Shown one piece after another: positions 53,089 through 63,179 of a stretch of 64,000 nt of DNA. The notes under the pieces are model-generated. The model was not told the DNA's origin, made no database searches, and saw only the letters and a list, made by a program, of their open reading frames with translations. The DNA is from Chryseobacterium sp. JJR-5R (GTDB lineage: Bacteria; Bacteroidota; Bacteroidia; Flavobacteriales; Weeksellaceae). Position 1 is the first letter of the stretch, and each line of letters starts with the position of its first letter. The stretch covers positions 1,612,001-1,676,000 of the forward strand of contig NZ_CP139137.1 of NCBI RefSeq assembly GCF_034047335.1, read 5' to 3'. A program made the position numbers and the translations under genes.

Positions 53089-54111
53089 ATGAAAAAAAAT
53101 ATTATAGCGGGATTTGCCGCAATTCTGTTGCTGGCGGCCTGTAAAAATGATAAAAAAATTCTGGATTCTCTGGCAGATTACAACAACTCCATGGAACAGA
53201 AAGGCTACCATTTCGGGGATAAGCTGGCGTTACCGGAGGAGGTGACCGGCGATGCGGAGAGTATCTCCATCAGTTTCGGAGACAAGGAAACCTCAAATCT
53301 TACCGTTGATCCTAAATTTTTCACTTTGGGAGACAATGCCGTAACATTCAACATCAAAACAAAAGGCGGGGAAACCCTTACCCAGGATGCCACTATCAAT
53401 GTTTTCGCAAAAAATCCTGAAAAGGGTATTGCCTATGAAATCGTGGCGGAATATCCCCATGACCCTAAAAATTTCGTGCAGGGTTTTCAGGTAGAAGGCA
53501 ACACGATCTATGAAAGCGACGGGCAGAACGGCTCTTCACAGATCCTGAAATATACACTGGGGACAACCACACCTCTGGCCTCAACCAAGCAGGGGCAGCA
53601 GGATTTTTCCGAAGGAAGCACAATTGTTGGGGATAAAGTATACCAGCTGACCTGGCAGAGCAAAAAAGGATATGTTTATGATAAAAATTCACTGAAGCTG
53701 TTGTCTGAGTTTGCTTATCCTAATGTATTGGGAGAAGGCTGGGGGCTTACCTATGACGGGAAGAACCTGATTGCATCAGACGGAAGCAAGCTTTTGTATT
53801 TCCTTGACCCTGCAGATCCTTCCAAACTGATAAAGTACATTGCTGTAGCGGGAAGCTCGCAGATCTATGACCAGCTGAATGAACTGGAATACCATAACGG
53901 ATTTATTTATGCCAACGTATGGCAGAAGCCGATTGTCCTGAAAATTAATCCGTCCAACGGAGAAGTGGTGGGGACTTTCGATTTTACGGAGATCGCGAAG
54001 CAGAATACGAAAGGAAGCGATGATGTGCTGAACGGAATTGCCTTTAAAGGGGAGAATATGCTGGTAACCGGAAAGAACTGGCCGAAAATTTATGAGGTGG
54101 CCGTTAAATAA
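53089..54111 (+). CDS. glutaminyl-peptide cyclotransferase lipoprotein, copy 1
   Basis: A 340-residue lipoprotein (lipobox LAAC). After an N-terminal beta domain (about 25-110) comes the glutamine-cyclotransferase propeller: YPHDPKNFVQGFQVEGNTIYES, YQLTWQSKKGYVYD, LGEGWGLTYDGKNLIASDGS, LNELEYHNGFIYANVWQKPIVLKINP and LNGIAFKGENMLVTGKNWPKIYEV. The enzyme cyclises N-terminal Gln to pyroglutamate, stabilising secreted proteins. A closely related gene follows after 23 bases. Confidence 0.9.
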   Translation: MKKNIIAGFAAILLLAACKNDKKILDSLADYNNSMEQKGYHFGDKLALPEEVTGDAESISISFGDKETSNLTVDPKFFTLGDNAVTFNIKTKGGETLTQDATINVFAKNPEKGIAYEIVAEYPHDPKNFVQGFQVEGNTIYESDGQNGSSQILKYTLGTTTPLASTKQGQQDFSEGSTIVGDKVYQLTWQSKKGYVYDKNSLKLLSEFAYPNVLGEGWGLTYDGKNLIASDGSKLLYFLDPADPSKLIKYIAVAGSSQIYDQLNELEYHNGFIYANVWQKPIVLKINPSNGEVVGTFDFTEIAKQNTKGSDDVLNGIAFKGENMLVTGKNWPKIYEVAVK

Positions 54112-54134
54112 TTTCCGGCTTAATTAGAGTGTAC

Positions 54135-55160
54135 GTGAAGAAAAGTCTGATCACAGGTTTTGCCGCAGTTCTATTGCTGTCCTCCTGTAAAAATGATAGG
54201 AAAATACTGGATGATTTGGCGGATTATAATCATTCCATGGAGGAAAAAGGGTACCGTTTCGGGGATAAAATAAAGATCCCGAAAGAGGTAGCTGACCGGG
54301 CAGAAAGTATATCCATCAGTTTTGGGAACCGGGAGACTTCCGTTTTGGCAGTTGATCCAAAGTTTTTTGAGTTTGGAAATAATGAGGTGACGTTCAACAT
54401 CAAAATGAAAGATGGCGGAACTTTGAAGCAGGACGCAACCATTAACGTCTTTACAAAAAATCCTGAACAGGGCATCGCGTACGAAATCGTCGCGGAATAT
54501 CCCCACGATCCTGAAAATTTTGTGGAAGGCTTTTTTATTGACGGAAATACGGTATATGAAAGTACCGGATTGAAAGGTGAATCCAGATTGATAAGATATA
54601 CCCTGGGAAGTACCGTTCCTTCTCTTTCTGAAAAACAGGCTCCGGAAATTTTTTCAGAAGGCTGCGCCATGGCAGGTGATAAAATTTACCAGCTGACCTA
54701 TCAGAGTAAAACCGGGTTTGTTTACGATAAAAATACATTTAAGAAAATCTCAGAATTTCCTTTACCTGATGAGTTCTGGGAAGGCTGGGGGCTGACATAT
54801 GACGGGAAAAACCTGATTGCGGATACCGGTTCAAACGATCTGTATTATTTAGATGCGGATAACCCTTCCAAAGTTGTAAAAAAGGTTTCTGTGGGCGGGA
54901 ATAAGAATATTTACAACCAGATCAATGAACTGGAATACCATAACGGGTTTATTTACGCGAACGTCTGGCATCAGCCCTATATCTTAAAGATAGATCCAGG
55001 AACCGGAGAGGTAACGGGCAGGTTTGATTTTACAAAAATTACAGAAGAACATACCAAAAATAACAGTGAACATGTTTTAAACGGGATAGCTTTCAAAGGA
55101 GATCATATGCTGGTAACCGGAAAAAACTGGCCGAAGATTTATGAAGTGGCAGTCAGATAG
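54135..55160 (+). CDS. glutaminyl-peptide cyclotransferase lipoprotein, copy 2
   Basis: A 341-residue paralogue of the preceding gene. I set the start at GTG 54135 because KKSLITGFAAVLLLSSC aligns with the first copy; GTG 54129 would add two residues. The same motifs occur: YPHDPENFVEGFFIDGNTVYES, YQLTYQSKTGFVYD, EGWGLTYDGKNLIA and LNGIAFKGDHMLVTGKNWPKIYEVA. The duplication is recent enough to keep most of the sequence alike. Why two enzymes are kept is unknown. Confidence 0.88.
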   Translation: MKKSLITGFAAVLLLSSCKNDRKILDDLADYNHSMEEKGYRFGDKIKIPKEVADRAESISISFGNRETSVLAVDPKFFEFGNNEVTFNIKMKDGGTLKQDATINVFTKNPEQGIAYEIVAEYPHDPENFVEGFFIDGNTVYESTGLKGESRLIRYTLGSTVPSLSEKQAPEIFSEGCAMAGDKIYQLTYQSKTGFVYDKNTFKKISEFPLPDEFWEGWGLTYDGKNLIADTGSNDLYYLDADNPSKVVKKVSVGGNKNIYNQINELEYHNGFIYANVWHQPYILKIDPGTGEVTGRFDFTKITEEHTKNNSEHVLNGIAFKGDHMLVTGKNWPKIYEVAVR

Positions 55161-55244
55161 TTAAAATTAATGATCCCCTTTCGTTGTATACAAAAAATAA
55201 GTAAATTGGCAGCGTTCCCGGATGGGGCGCTTTAGTAAAATAAG

Positions 55245-56222
55245 TTGAAAATACTACATTTAATATTCATACTGCTTTTCTGTTCATTATCTGCACAGAA
55301 TATGCTTCCTTTGGACACGCTTAAACTCAAGGAAGCCAAAGATATGCTGGCCGACGATTACGGGAACCTGTACATCTATAAAAACAAAGATTTCAGCCTG
55401 ACCAAGTATGATTCCCTGGGAAAGCAGCTGGGGCAGATGATGCTTACGGTCCCTTATAAAGTACAGTCTGTGCAGAACCCGTTAACGGTTGCCCTGTTTT
55501 CTGAAAATGCCCAGGAAATGAAATTCATAGACCAGAACATGAATGAAATCCAGAAAGTGGATTTTAAGCATAAGTTCGGCTTTATCAAAATGGCTTATGC
55601 CGAAGACCTGCAGCAGCTGTGGCTGCTGGATGACAGTACTAAACGGCTGATCCAGTATAATTTCCGGAATGAGACCATCATCAATTCTTACCCTTTTGAC
55701 GCAAGCTTTGATGAATTGTCTGATCTTTTGGTGTATGAAAACAAAGTGTATATCCTGACGAAAAAACAGATCCGGGTCTATACGTTTAAGTTCGAAAAGG
55801 TTTTTGAAGCCGGTATAGAAAACGGAAAACGTTTCAGGAGAGAAAATGAAGCGGTATTGATCATCACCGACAATTCGGTGGTAAAATACATTCCGGAAAA
55901 AGAACTGGTAACGGTTTTTAGCAATCCCGATGCGCGGATTGTGGATAAAAACACGCTTTCTTATTTTGAAATCAAAGCCAACAAACTTTATCTTTACAGC
56001 CTGGAAAATAAGCAGGAGGACAGCCTTCAGACTGAGCCTGACCCCAAGCGGAAAGATACCGTACAGGATGTGGAACGGTCAGAAATAAAGCCTGCAGAAC
56101 CTGACAGCCCGGAAGGGAAACTGGAGAAAAAAACAGAAGAGATTGAAAGTGAAAACCCTGCAGAAAGTTCACTGCAGAAACTGATTGAAGATTCTTCGGA
56201 GGTACAGTCTGCCAGCGTTTAA
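55245..56222 (+). CDS. secreted hypothetical protein with beta-propeller-like body
   Basis: A 325-residue protein starting at TTG 55245, the only start that gives a signal peptide (LLFCSLSAQ). The body has repeated beta segments of propeller type (DDYGNLYIYKNKDFSLTKYDSLGKQLG, DDSTKRLIQYNFRNETIINSYPFD, ENKVYILTKKQIRVYTF). The last 60 residues are low-complexity and acidic, rich in Glu, Pro, Ser. No family is recognised. The deoxynucleoside kinase gene follows after 35 bases, so they may be co-transcribed. Confidence 0.75.
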   Translation: MKILHLIFILLFCSLSAQNMLPLDTLKLKEAKDMLADDYGNLYIYKNKDFSLTKYDSLGKQLGQMMLTVPYKVQSVQNPLTVALFSENAQEMKFIDQNMNEIQKVDFKHKFGFIKMAYAEDLQQLWLLDDSTKRLIQYNFRNETIINSYPFDASFDELSDLLVYENKVYILTKKQIRVYTFKFEKVFEAGIENGKRFRRENEAVLIITDNSVVKYIPEKELVTVFSNPDARIVDKNTLSYFEIKANKLYLYSLENKQEDSLQTEPDPKRKDTVQDVERSEIKPAEPDSPEGKLEKKTEEIESENPAESSLQKLIEDSSEVQSASV

Positions 56223-56257
56223 GTATTCATCAACATTTATAATAGTAAGGTAAAAAT

Positions 56258-56872
56258 ATGCATATTGCAGTTACAGGAAACATCGGCGCAGGCAAAACGA
56301 CACTGACGACTATGCTTTCAAAACATTACGGCTGGGATGCCCAGTTTGAAGACGTGGACCACAATCCTTATCTGGAAGATTTCTATGCAGATATGAGCAA
56401 ATGGAGCTTTGCCCTGCAGATCTACTTCCTGGGAAGCCGGTTCCGCCAGGTAAAGGAAATCCGGGAAAGCGGAAAAAATATCATCCAGGACCGTACCATC
56501 TATGAAGATGCCCACATCTTTGCAGAAAACCTGAATGATATGAAGCTGCTCTCCGAGAGGGACTTCAACAATTATATAGCGGTTTTCAGCCTGATGAAAT
56601 CATTCATCTCGGCACCCGATCTTTTGATTTACCTTAAATCTGACGTGCCCAACCTGGTAAAGAAAATTTATAAAAGAGGAAGGGAATATGAAGCCTCCAT
56701 CAGCATTGAATACCTTTCCAAGCTCAACCAGAAATATGAAAGATGGATTTCAGATTATACCGAAGGCAAACTGCTGATTATTGAAGTAGACAATCTGGAT
56801 TTCGTTGAGAAGCCCGAGGATTTCGGATTTATCCTGGAAAAAATAGAAGGGGAGCTGAACGGCCTGTTTTAG
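56258..56872 (+). CDS. deoxynucleoside kinase
   Basis: A 204-residue kinase of the dNK family (deoxyadenosine/deoxyguanosine or thymidine-type salvage). The P-loop is GNIGAGKTT at 7-15; the substrate loop DRTIYEDAHIFAENL and the lid KKIYKRGREYEASISIEYLSKLNQKYERWI are visible. It phosphorylates deoxynucleosides for salvage in the cytoplasm. The preceding secreted gene lies close upstream. Confidence 0.9.
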   Translation: MHIAVTGNIGAGKTTLTTMLSKHYGWDAQFEDVDHNPYLEDFYADMSKWSFALQIYFLGSRFRQVKEIRESGKNIIQDRTIYEDAHIFAENLNDMKLLSERDFNNYIAVFSLMKSFISAPDLLIYLKSDVPNLVKKIYKRGREYEASISIEYLSKLNQKYERWISDYTEGKLLIIEVDNLDFVEKPEDFGFILEKIEGELNGLF

Positions 56873-56981
56873 AAAACAGATGTAACATGCTGTTGGTTTA
56901 TCCTTCTTTTCTTAACTTTACAGTAAACCAACAGAGCAGATCCGTTATTAGATCCAATTGAATGATATAGAATAGAATAAT

Positions 56982-57332
56982 ATGTTAGTAAAAGTTTTAC
57001 ATAATGGCAGTTGTTCAAAATCCAATGCGGTTTTGGAATACCTTGATGAAAACGGGGTTCCGTTTGAAATGATTAATTTTATGGAAGAACCGCTGAGTGA
57101 ACCGGAAATTAAAACACTTTTAAAGAAGATGAATCAGGATGTTTCCCATATCATCAGGAAGTCCGAAAGATTGTATATGGAAAAATTTGCCAATAAAAAC
57201 CTGTCTGAAGAAGAGTGGATCAAAGTTTTATCTGAAAATCCTTCCCTGATCCAGAGACCGATCCTTGTTAAAGGTTCCGTAGCCATGCTGGGAAGGCCGA
57301 TTGAAAACGTAAAATTCTTTATTGAAAAATAA
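56982..57332 (+). CDS. ArsC/Spx-like reductase family protein
   Basis: A 116-residue thioredoxin-fold protein of the ArsC family: VLHNGSCSKSNAVLEYLDENGV has the single N-terminal Cys, and NPSLIQRPILVKGSVAMLGRP the conserved Arg-Pro turn. Classical arsenate reductases have a C-x5-R site plus a second Cys; only part of that is visible, so this may be a YffB-like or regulatory member instead. It is followed by a bidirectional terminator. Confidence 0.85.
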   Translation: MLVKVLHNGSCSKSNAVLEYLDENGVPFEMINFMEEPLSEPEIKTLLKKMNQDVSHIIRKSERLYMEKFANKNLSEEEWIKVLSENPSLIQRPILVKGSVAMLGRPIENVKFFIEK

Positions 57333-57352
57333 TCAGTTACTGAAAGTAAATA

Positions 57353-57380
57353 AAAAAGTCAGCAGTAATGCTGACTTTTT
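57353..57380. terminator. bidirectional terminator between ArsC-like and DUF493 genes
   Basis: AAAAAGTCAGCA (57353-57364) pairs perfectly with TGCTGACTTTTT (57369-57380) with a four-base loop and lies between two convergent genes. Confidence 0.9.
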
Positions 57381-57385
57381 ATGTT

Positions 57386-57691
57386 CTATAGTAAAATGAC
57401 ACCTTCTATTTTTGCCACTTCTTTATAAATAACGATGACCTGATCGGCGTCCAGAACAAATGCATTGATGTTGCATGCCGTATATTTGCCGTTTTTGCTC
57501 TCGCGGTTTCCCAAAGTAAATTTAATACCGTCGAAAACCTTATAAATTTCGGTCAGTTTTGCCTGATCAGTCGGAATGATAAATTTAAATAAATAATCCT
57601 CCGGAAAATCATGATGATCCTCCAGTTTCTCCTTCAAGGAATTATAAAAATCCTCAGGATTCGCATGCTGGTTTCCCTGTAATATGTCCAT
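57386..57691 (-). CDS. DUF493 (YbeD-like) protein
   Basis: A 101-residue DUF493 protein: FYNSLKEKLEDHHDFPEDYLFKFIIPTDQAKLTEI, then LGNRESKNGKYTACNINAFVLDADQVIVIYKEVAKIEGVILL, the usual ferredoxin-like small fold (often regulatory; YbeD in E. coli). It ends just left of the shared terminator and is followed, going upstream, by DUF4197 42 bases away on the same strand. Confidence 0.88.
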   Translation of the reverse strand: MDILQGNQHANPEDFYNSLKEKLEDHHDFPEDYLFKFIIPTDQAKLTEIYKVFDGIKFTLGNRESKNGKYTACNINAFVLDADQVIVIYKEVAKIEGVILL

Positions 57692-57732
57692 TTACAAATT
57701 TTAAATATAATTTAAATATACTGAAGATTTTT

Positions 57733-58410
57733 CTATTTTCCAAGCGGCCCTAAAAGCGACTTTGAATTTTCGACTTCGTAATTCTCAATAATGTTAAACA
57801 TTCCGTTGACTAACTGCTCGGAGGCCAGCTGGCTAAGGCTTCCTGCACTTACCGTCGTTTTATTTCCACCCAAGAGGCTGCCTAAAAGATTTCCTCCGGC
57901 CAGAGCGGTGTTGATACTTTTAACAATCCCGTACTGGTTCAGCTGCTCGTCCACTTTCGGTGTAATGGCCAATACCAGCTGCTGGGCTGTTTTCTCTTTC
58001 AGGATCCGGGTGGCCGTGCCTTTTTCTCCCTGAATAATCCTTGTGACATCCTGTGCATTTAAACTGTTGACTGCATTAACTAAAATCGGCTTTGAAATGT
58101 TAACCGTATAAACGGCTGCATCTGCAATATATGCCCTTTCTTTGGCAACGAGTGCCGGTGCCACTTTTTCCAGCAAGGCATTGATTTCCCTCAGCTGTTT
58201 CGGAAGTGCTTTGTCTACCATATTATTCTGCAGGAACGTATCTTTGTTGCTGTAGATATTTACCCCTTTTTCAATCCCGTTCAAAAGGAACCGCTTAATA
58301 ATCGAAAGGCCGACATCAGTTGTCGCTAAAGTACTGCAGGATTGCATGGTGGTATGGATAACAGCTCCTGTTCCCATTACAAGGGCAGCAGCAATAATGT
58401 ATTTTTTCAT
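57733..58410 (-). CDS. DUF4197 secreted protein
   Basis: A 225-residue protein with signal peptide (AAALVMGTGAVIHTTMQSC; a lipobox is possible at QSC). The mature part is helical: GLSIIKRFLLNGIEKGVNIYSNKDTFLQNNMVDKALPKQLREINALLEKV and FRxxxT-like KEKTAQQLVLAITPKVDEQLNQYGIVKSI, the DUF4197 pattern. The function is unknown. It likely shares a transcript with the DUF493 gene. Confidence 0.85.
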   Translation of the reverse strand: MKKYIIAAALVMGTGAVIHTTMQSCSTLATTDVGLSIIKRFLLNGIEKGVNIYSNKDTFLQNNMVDKALPKQLREINALLEKVAPALVAKERAYIADAAVYTVNISKPILVNAVNSLNAQDVTRIIQGEKGTATRILKEKTAQQLVLAITPKVDEQLNQYGIVKSINTALAGGNLLGSLLGGNKTTVSAGSLSQLASEQLVNGMFNIIENYEVENSKSLLGPLGK

Positions 58411-58855
58411 TGATCTTGGTTAAACTTTATATATTTTCAAATACCGAACCAAATGTAAGTACAAAAATTATTTTAACAAATTTTAAAATAATGTTAATAT
58501 TTCGATATGGATCATGTTTAGGATTCAATTTTAATAGATATTAATAAATTTTATGATAAGTAAATAATTGGTTCCAACTTCCAGTTAATGACCCATACGC
58601 TTAATTAATATCTGATTCTATTCAAAATTAGAGTTATTGTTGATAATTATTTAAAATTCAAAAGATATGGTTGCCATTTGACTAAATATTTTTTGCTTAA
58701 AAATCAATATAAAATAATTAAGTGAAATTAACATTATTAAAGATATTTTTATAATTTTGAACAATGTCTTTTTTTGAGAATAAGTTATTGTTAACAAAAA
58801 AGCATGTAAAGATTAATTTCTTCTCAGATTGATTGTACGAATAAAATTAAACTAT
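58411..58855. other. gene-free stretch (445 bases) upstream of the SusC gene
   Basis: Very AT-rich. TAATTTTG at 58752-58759 fits the -7 consensus and would leave an untranslated leader of about 90 bases before ATG 58856; no TTG lies at the -33 distance. No gene or obvious regulator recognition repeat was seen. Confidence 0.4.
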
Positions 58856-61669
58856 ATGAAACAAAGTGATTTAAAGTATTCATGTCTCATTGCTGTTCTC
58901 TACTTCGGTATGAACGTCAATGCGCAGACTACACCCGGAGATACTGTTGCCAAGGAACAGAAAATTGAAGAGGTGGTGCTTGTGGGATATGGTACACAAA
59001 AAAAAGAGAATGTAACAGGGAGTATTGGGGTTATCTCGGCAAAAGATTTAGCTGACAAACCCAATGCAAATCCATTAAGTTCTGTGCAGGGAAAGGCATC
59101 TGGTGTTCAGATTTTCAATTCCGGAACGCCTGGAGCATCACCAAGGGTAGATATCAGGGGTATTGGTTCTATAACAGGAAGTACGGTATTTATTGTTGAT
59201 GGATCTATTACTACAGATATTTCATTTCTGAATCCTCAGGATATAGAATCGATGAGCATTCTGAAAGATCCGTCCAGTTTGGCGATCTATGGTGCCCAGG
59301 CCGGAAATGGTGCTGTTATTATAAAAACCAAAAGCGGCAGAGGAAAAAAGCCTACCTTTAATTTCAATTCTTACCTCGGGATTAAAACCGTAACAAATAT
59401 TCCGAAAATGGTAAATGCAGATCAGTATATAGAATTGCACAATGAGAAGCTTATGAATGATAACGGATCTAGTGCCGGATCTATTTCCAGGGCCAACTTT
59501 CCTGCTGATACCAATTGGTTTAAGGAAGTTTTCCGTCCGAGTTCAATCAATTCAAATGATTTTTCTGCCTCAGGAACCGTTGGTAAATTAAATTATTACG
59601 GAAGTGTGGGCTATTTGCAGGATGAAGGTAATCTGGATGCAGGAAAAGGCATTAACTCCGGAAGTAATTTCAAAAGGTTTACCGCTAAGGCTAACTTGAG
59701 TTATAAAATTACTGATTTCCTTACCATTGGCGATAATTTTACATTTTCTAAAATAGTAACCAATGCAGCAAATAATCCATTGCTGAATGCTTATAATGCT
59801 CCTCCTGTATACTATCCTATAGATCCTTCATCAGGTACCTATCAATACTTTACATTAGTTACTGTTAACAACCCACGTGCACAATTGGATCTATTCAGAT
59901 CTCAAAACAGACAGCAGAGATTATTGAATAATGTTTGGGCAGAAGTTAAGTTTCTAAAAGATTTTACTCTCAGGAGTAGTTTGACTAATGATAATCTTAA
60001 TTCTAATCTTTACGAATATACGCCGGCAATTACTTATATTCCTCAGCCTAGTATTTCCGGTCTTATAACAAGAGACTCCAAAAACAGAGATTATGTTTGG
60101 GACAATACATTAAACTGGAGAAAAAATTTTGGCAATCATAATTTTGATATTCTTGCAGGTTTTTCCAGGACACAGAATTATTACAATCAGATATACAGAA
60201 ATGCTTCCAATGTTAATTATGACGGGACCAATGGCTCTCTCGATATCGCAAACGGGACCAATGTTTTTGAAGTTGGAATGTTTGATGCTTCCAGAGATGT
60301 TGTTCCAAGATTAAGCAGAATACAGTCTTTCTTCGGAAGAGTTAATTATGATTATGCAGGAAAATACCTGCTTAACGGATCTATCCGTAGAGATGGATCT
60401 TCAAACTTCAACCAGAACAGAAATGAAGTTTTCCCATCTGTTAGTGCAGGATGGATCGTTTCAAAAGAAGGATTTATGAGCAATCAGAATATCTTCAATC
60501 TTCTTAAACTTAGAGGGAGCTGGGGTAGAACAGGTAATCCTAACGTACAGAACGGTGCCTATACTTTATTTGCTTCTAATATAAATTCAGGTGCTTACTT
60601 TGGCTCCACAGGATCTCCTGCAGCTACGATAGATAATTTCATAGACACTTCTATCAGCTGGGAAATTACAACAGGTAAAGATTTTGGTGTAGAGATGGCA
60701 TTTCTTAACAACAGTTTGAAATTTGAAGCGACCTATTTTGATAAGGATACTAAAGATGTTGTGTACGGTATCGTTCAGGGAACTGTTTCAGGGGCGTCAA
60801 ACTGGAACAGTTATATTACCAATGCATTTTCTTTTAAGAATAAAGGGGTAGAATTATCTTTTAATTATGATAAAAAACTATCAGAGAAGGTAAGAATAGG
60901 TGTTTATGGAAATTTCACATCACTTAAAAATGAAATTACTTCAGTTTTTGGAGGCTCATATGCTAATGCAGGAGCCAGTCTTTTTGGTAATCAGATTGTA
61001 AGATTACAGGCTGGTCAGCCGGTAGGTTCTTATTATGGATATGAGGTTGCAGGAGTATTCCAGACTAATGCTGAAGCTGCAGCATCCGGACAGACAGGAG
61101 CGAAGGCAGGATGGTTCAAATTTGTGGATCAGGATGGTAATGGAGTTATTGATGAAAAAGACAAAACGTTCTTAGGAAGTCCGGTTCCAAAGGGGACTTA
61201 TGGATTCGGAGTTAATATGAATGTTTCGGATTTTGATTTTGCTATAGATTTCCAGGGTGTTTTTGGAAATAAAATTTATAATTACAACAGAGAACAGCGG
61301 TATGGTAATGAGAGCTGGGATTTAGATTTTTATAACAACAGATGGCATGGTGCAGGTACATCCAATTCATATTCTATGGTGACCAATAACCAGTCTGTTA
61401 TCTTACCAAGTAGCTTTTATGTAGAAGATGGAGGATATTTCCGTATCAGAAACATTCAGGTAGGATATACTTTACCGAAAGGCTTTTCGAAATTGCCTAA
61501 TTTCAACAGAGTGAGATTGTATGTAAGTGCACAAAACCCATGGACAAGTTTCAAATATAAAGGATTCTCACCGGAGATTAACAATACAGATAGGGTTCAG
61601 ATGGGTATTGATAATAATATATATCCTTTATCTGCAATTTATACATTTGGTATGAACTTAACTTTTTAA
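58856..61669 (+). CDS. SusC/RagA-type TonB-dependent outer membrane transporter
   Basis: A 937-residue transporter from ATG 58856. After the signal peptide (ends VNAQ), a TonB box-like EVVLVGYGTQKKENVTGSIG leads straight into the plug (NPLSSVQGKASGVQIFNSGTPGASPRVDIRGIGSI), followed by a 22-strand barrel ending in TFGMNLTF. The CarboxypepD_reg domain that usually precedes the plug in SusC is absent, a shorter subtype. It pairs with the SusD gene 10 bases on and imports an oligosaccharide, perhaps beta-glucan given the third gene. Confidence 0.92.
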   Translation: MKQSDLKYSCLIAVLYFGMNVNAQTTPGDTVAKEQKIEEVVLVGYGTQKKENVTGSIGVISAKDLADKPNANPLSSVQGKASGVQIFNSGTPGASPRVDIRGIGSITGSTVFIVDGSITTDISFLNPQDIESMSILKDPSSLAIYGAQAGNGAVIIKTKSGRGKKPTFNFNSYLGIKTVTNIPKMVNADQYIELHNEKLMNDNGSSAGSISRANFPADTNWFKEVFRPSSINSNDFSASGTVGKLNYYGSVGYLQDEGNLDAGKGINSGSNFKRFTAKANLSYKITDFLTIGDNFTFSKIVTNAANNPLLNAYNAPPVYYPIDPSSGTYQYFTLVTVNNPRAQLDLFRSQNRQQRLLNNVWAEVKFLKDFTLRSSLTNDNLNSNLYEYTPAITYIPQPSISGLITRDSKNRDYVWDNTLNWRKNFGNHNFDILAGFSRTQNYYNQIYRNASNVNYDGTNGSLDIANGTNVFEVGMFDASRDVVPRLSRIQSFFGRVNYDYAGKYLLNGSIRRDGSSNFNQNRNEVFPSVSAGWIVSKEGFMSNQNIFNLLKLRGSWGRTGNPNVQNGAYTLFASNINSGAYFGSTGSPAATIDNFIDTSISWEITTGKDFGVEMAFLNNSLKFEATYFDKDTKDVVYGIVQGTVSGASNWNSYITNAFSFKNKGVELSFNYDKKLSEKVRIGVYGNFTSLKNEITSVFGGSYANAGASLFGNQIVRLQAGQPVGSYYGYEVAGVFQTNAEAAASGQTGAKAGWFKFVDQDGNGVIDEKDKTFLGSPVPKGTYGFGVNMNVSDFDFAIDFQGVFGNKIYNYNREQRYGNESWDLDFYNNRWHGAGTSNSYSMVTNNQSVILPSSFYVEDGGYFRIRNIQVGYTLPKGFSKLPNFNRVRLYVSAQNPWTSFKYKGFSPEINNTDRVQMGIDNNIYPLSAIYTFGMNLTF

Positions 61670-61679
61670 TTAGAAAATC

Positions 61680-63107
61680 ATGAAAAAAATATTTTTATCA
61701 ATAACATTAATTGCTTTATTAGTGGGATGTAAAGATGAATATCTTGACGTCGAGCAGCCAAACAGAACTAAGGCGGAAGCATTTTTCACTACTCAGGATG
61801 ATGCAGTTCGGGCAACCAATGCTATTTATTCGGCTCTTAGAAGTTGGGAGAACTCGGCATTTCCTGCTCAATTCGTTTTCGGAGTTCCTGCTGATGATGT
61901 TGAGAAGGGATCAAACCCCGGAGATGCTTCTTTTATAAATGCATATGATCAGTTCACCTATACAGCAAGTGACTCAGGTGTAGAAGGATATTGGATTGGC
62001 CAATGGCAATTTGTAAACAGATGCAATCAGGTGATTACCAATGTTCCTAATATTAATATGGACGCTACACTTAAAACTAGACTTGTTGCTGAAGCAAAGA
62101 TGCTACGTGCATATTTCTACTTTAATTTAGTCAGGATATATGGAGGCGTTCCAATCTTTGATGGACTCCCTGCAGACGGAAACTATAAGAGTCCAAGAAA
62201 ATCTGTGGAAGAAGTATATAACTTCATTATATCCGATCTTGTCAGTGCTGCAGCTGTTTTGCCACAGTCTTATGGTGCTTCGGAATTAGGAAGAGTTACC
62301 AAAGGCGGAGCGTTAGGATTATTGTCTAAAGTATATTTATACAAAAAAGATTGGCAAAAAGCATACGATACATCAAATCAGGTTATGGCAATGGGATATG
62401 GTTTAGATCCTGATTTCAATCATTTATTTCGTCCTGCAGGAGAATTCGGGACAGAATCTGTAATTGAGGTAAATTGTCAGTGTTCTACACAGTTTGGCGG
62501 AAGTCAATATGCTGAAGTACAAGGGGTAAGGAATCAGTTTGGATGGGGTTTCTTTACACCTACATCAGCTTTAGAGTCAGCTTTTGAAACCGGTGATATT
62601 CGTAAAGAATTAACTATCCTCAGGGAAGGAGAAACCACTTTGGAAGGTGATTTAATTAAAAAAGGAGATCCCCAGGCCGGTAATATGTGGAATCAGAAAG
62701 TGTATGTTCCAAAATCTCTTAACGACAACAATTGCGGGTCGTATGGATCTATTCAAAACATCAGAATACTACGTTTTGCAGAAATCCTTCTGATTAATGC
62801 TGAAGCAGCTAATGAGTTAGGAAATACGGCAGTAGCTGTCACTAATCTCAACAGGGTTAGAACAAGAGCTGGTTTAGCAGTAACAACGGCTGCAACACAG
62901 TCTGCATTAAAAACGGCTATTTGGAAAGAACGTAGAGTAGAGCTTGCTATGGAAGGTGATCGTTTTGTGGACTTGGTAAGGACAGGCCAGGCAGCTACGG
63001 TTCTAGCACCATATGGATTTAAGGCCGGGAAAAATGAAGTCTTCCCAATCCCATTTAATTCAATTACACAGAGTAGCGGTGTTTTAACCCAAAACCCCGG
63101 CTACTAA
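61680..63107 (+). CDS. SusD/RagB nutrient-binding lipoprotein
   Basis: A 475-residue lipoprotein (lipobox LVGC) with SusD traits: DVEQPNRTKAEAFFTTQDDAVRATNAIYSALRS, RCNQVITNVPNINMD, EAKMLRAYFYFNLVRIYGGVPIFDGLP, RVTKGGALGLLSKVYLYKKDWQKAYD and KERRVELAMEGDRFVDLVRTG. It forms the lid of the SusC channel. It starts 10 bases after susC and precedes the glucanase gene by 72 bases. Confidence 0.93.
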   Translation: MKKIFLSITLIALLVGCKDEYLDVEQPNRTKAEAFFTTQDDAVRATNAIYSALRSWENSAFPAQFVFGVPADDVEKGSNPGDASFINAYDQFTYTASDSGVEGYWIGQWQFVNRCNQVITNVPNINMDATLKTRLVAEAKMLRAYFYFNLVRIYGGVPIFDGLPADGNYKSPRKSVEEVYNFIISDLVSAAAVLPQSYGASELGRVTKGGALGLLSKVYLYKKDWQKAYDTSNQVMAMGYGLDPDFNHLFRPAGEFGTESVIEVNCQCSTQFGGSQYAEVQGVRNQFGWGFFTPTSALESAFETGDIRKELTILREGETTLEGDLIKKGDPQAGNMWNQKVYVPKSLNDNNCGSYGSIQNIRILRFAEILLINAEAANELGNTAVAVTNLNRVRTRAGLAVTTAATQSALKTAIWKERRVELAMEGDRFVDLVRTGQAATVLAPYGFKAGKNEVFPIPFNSITQSSGVLTQNPGY

Positions 63108-63179
63108 AAATTTTATATAATTTTAGAGGAGAATGAAAGTTCTCCTCTTCTTTTAGTATTCTGTTTAAAAAAAGATTTC

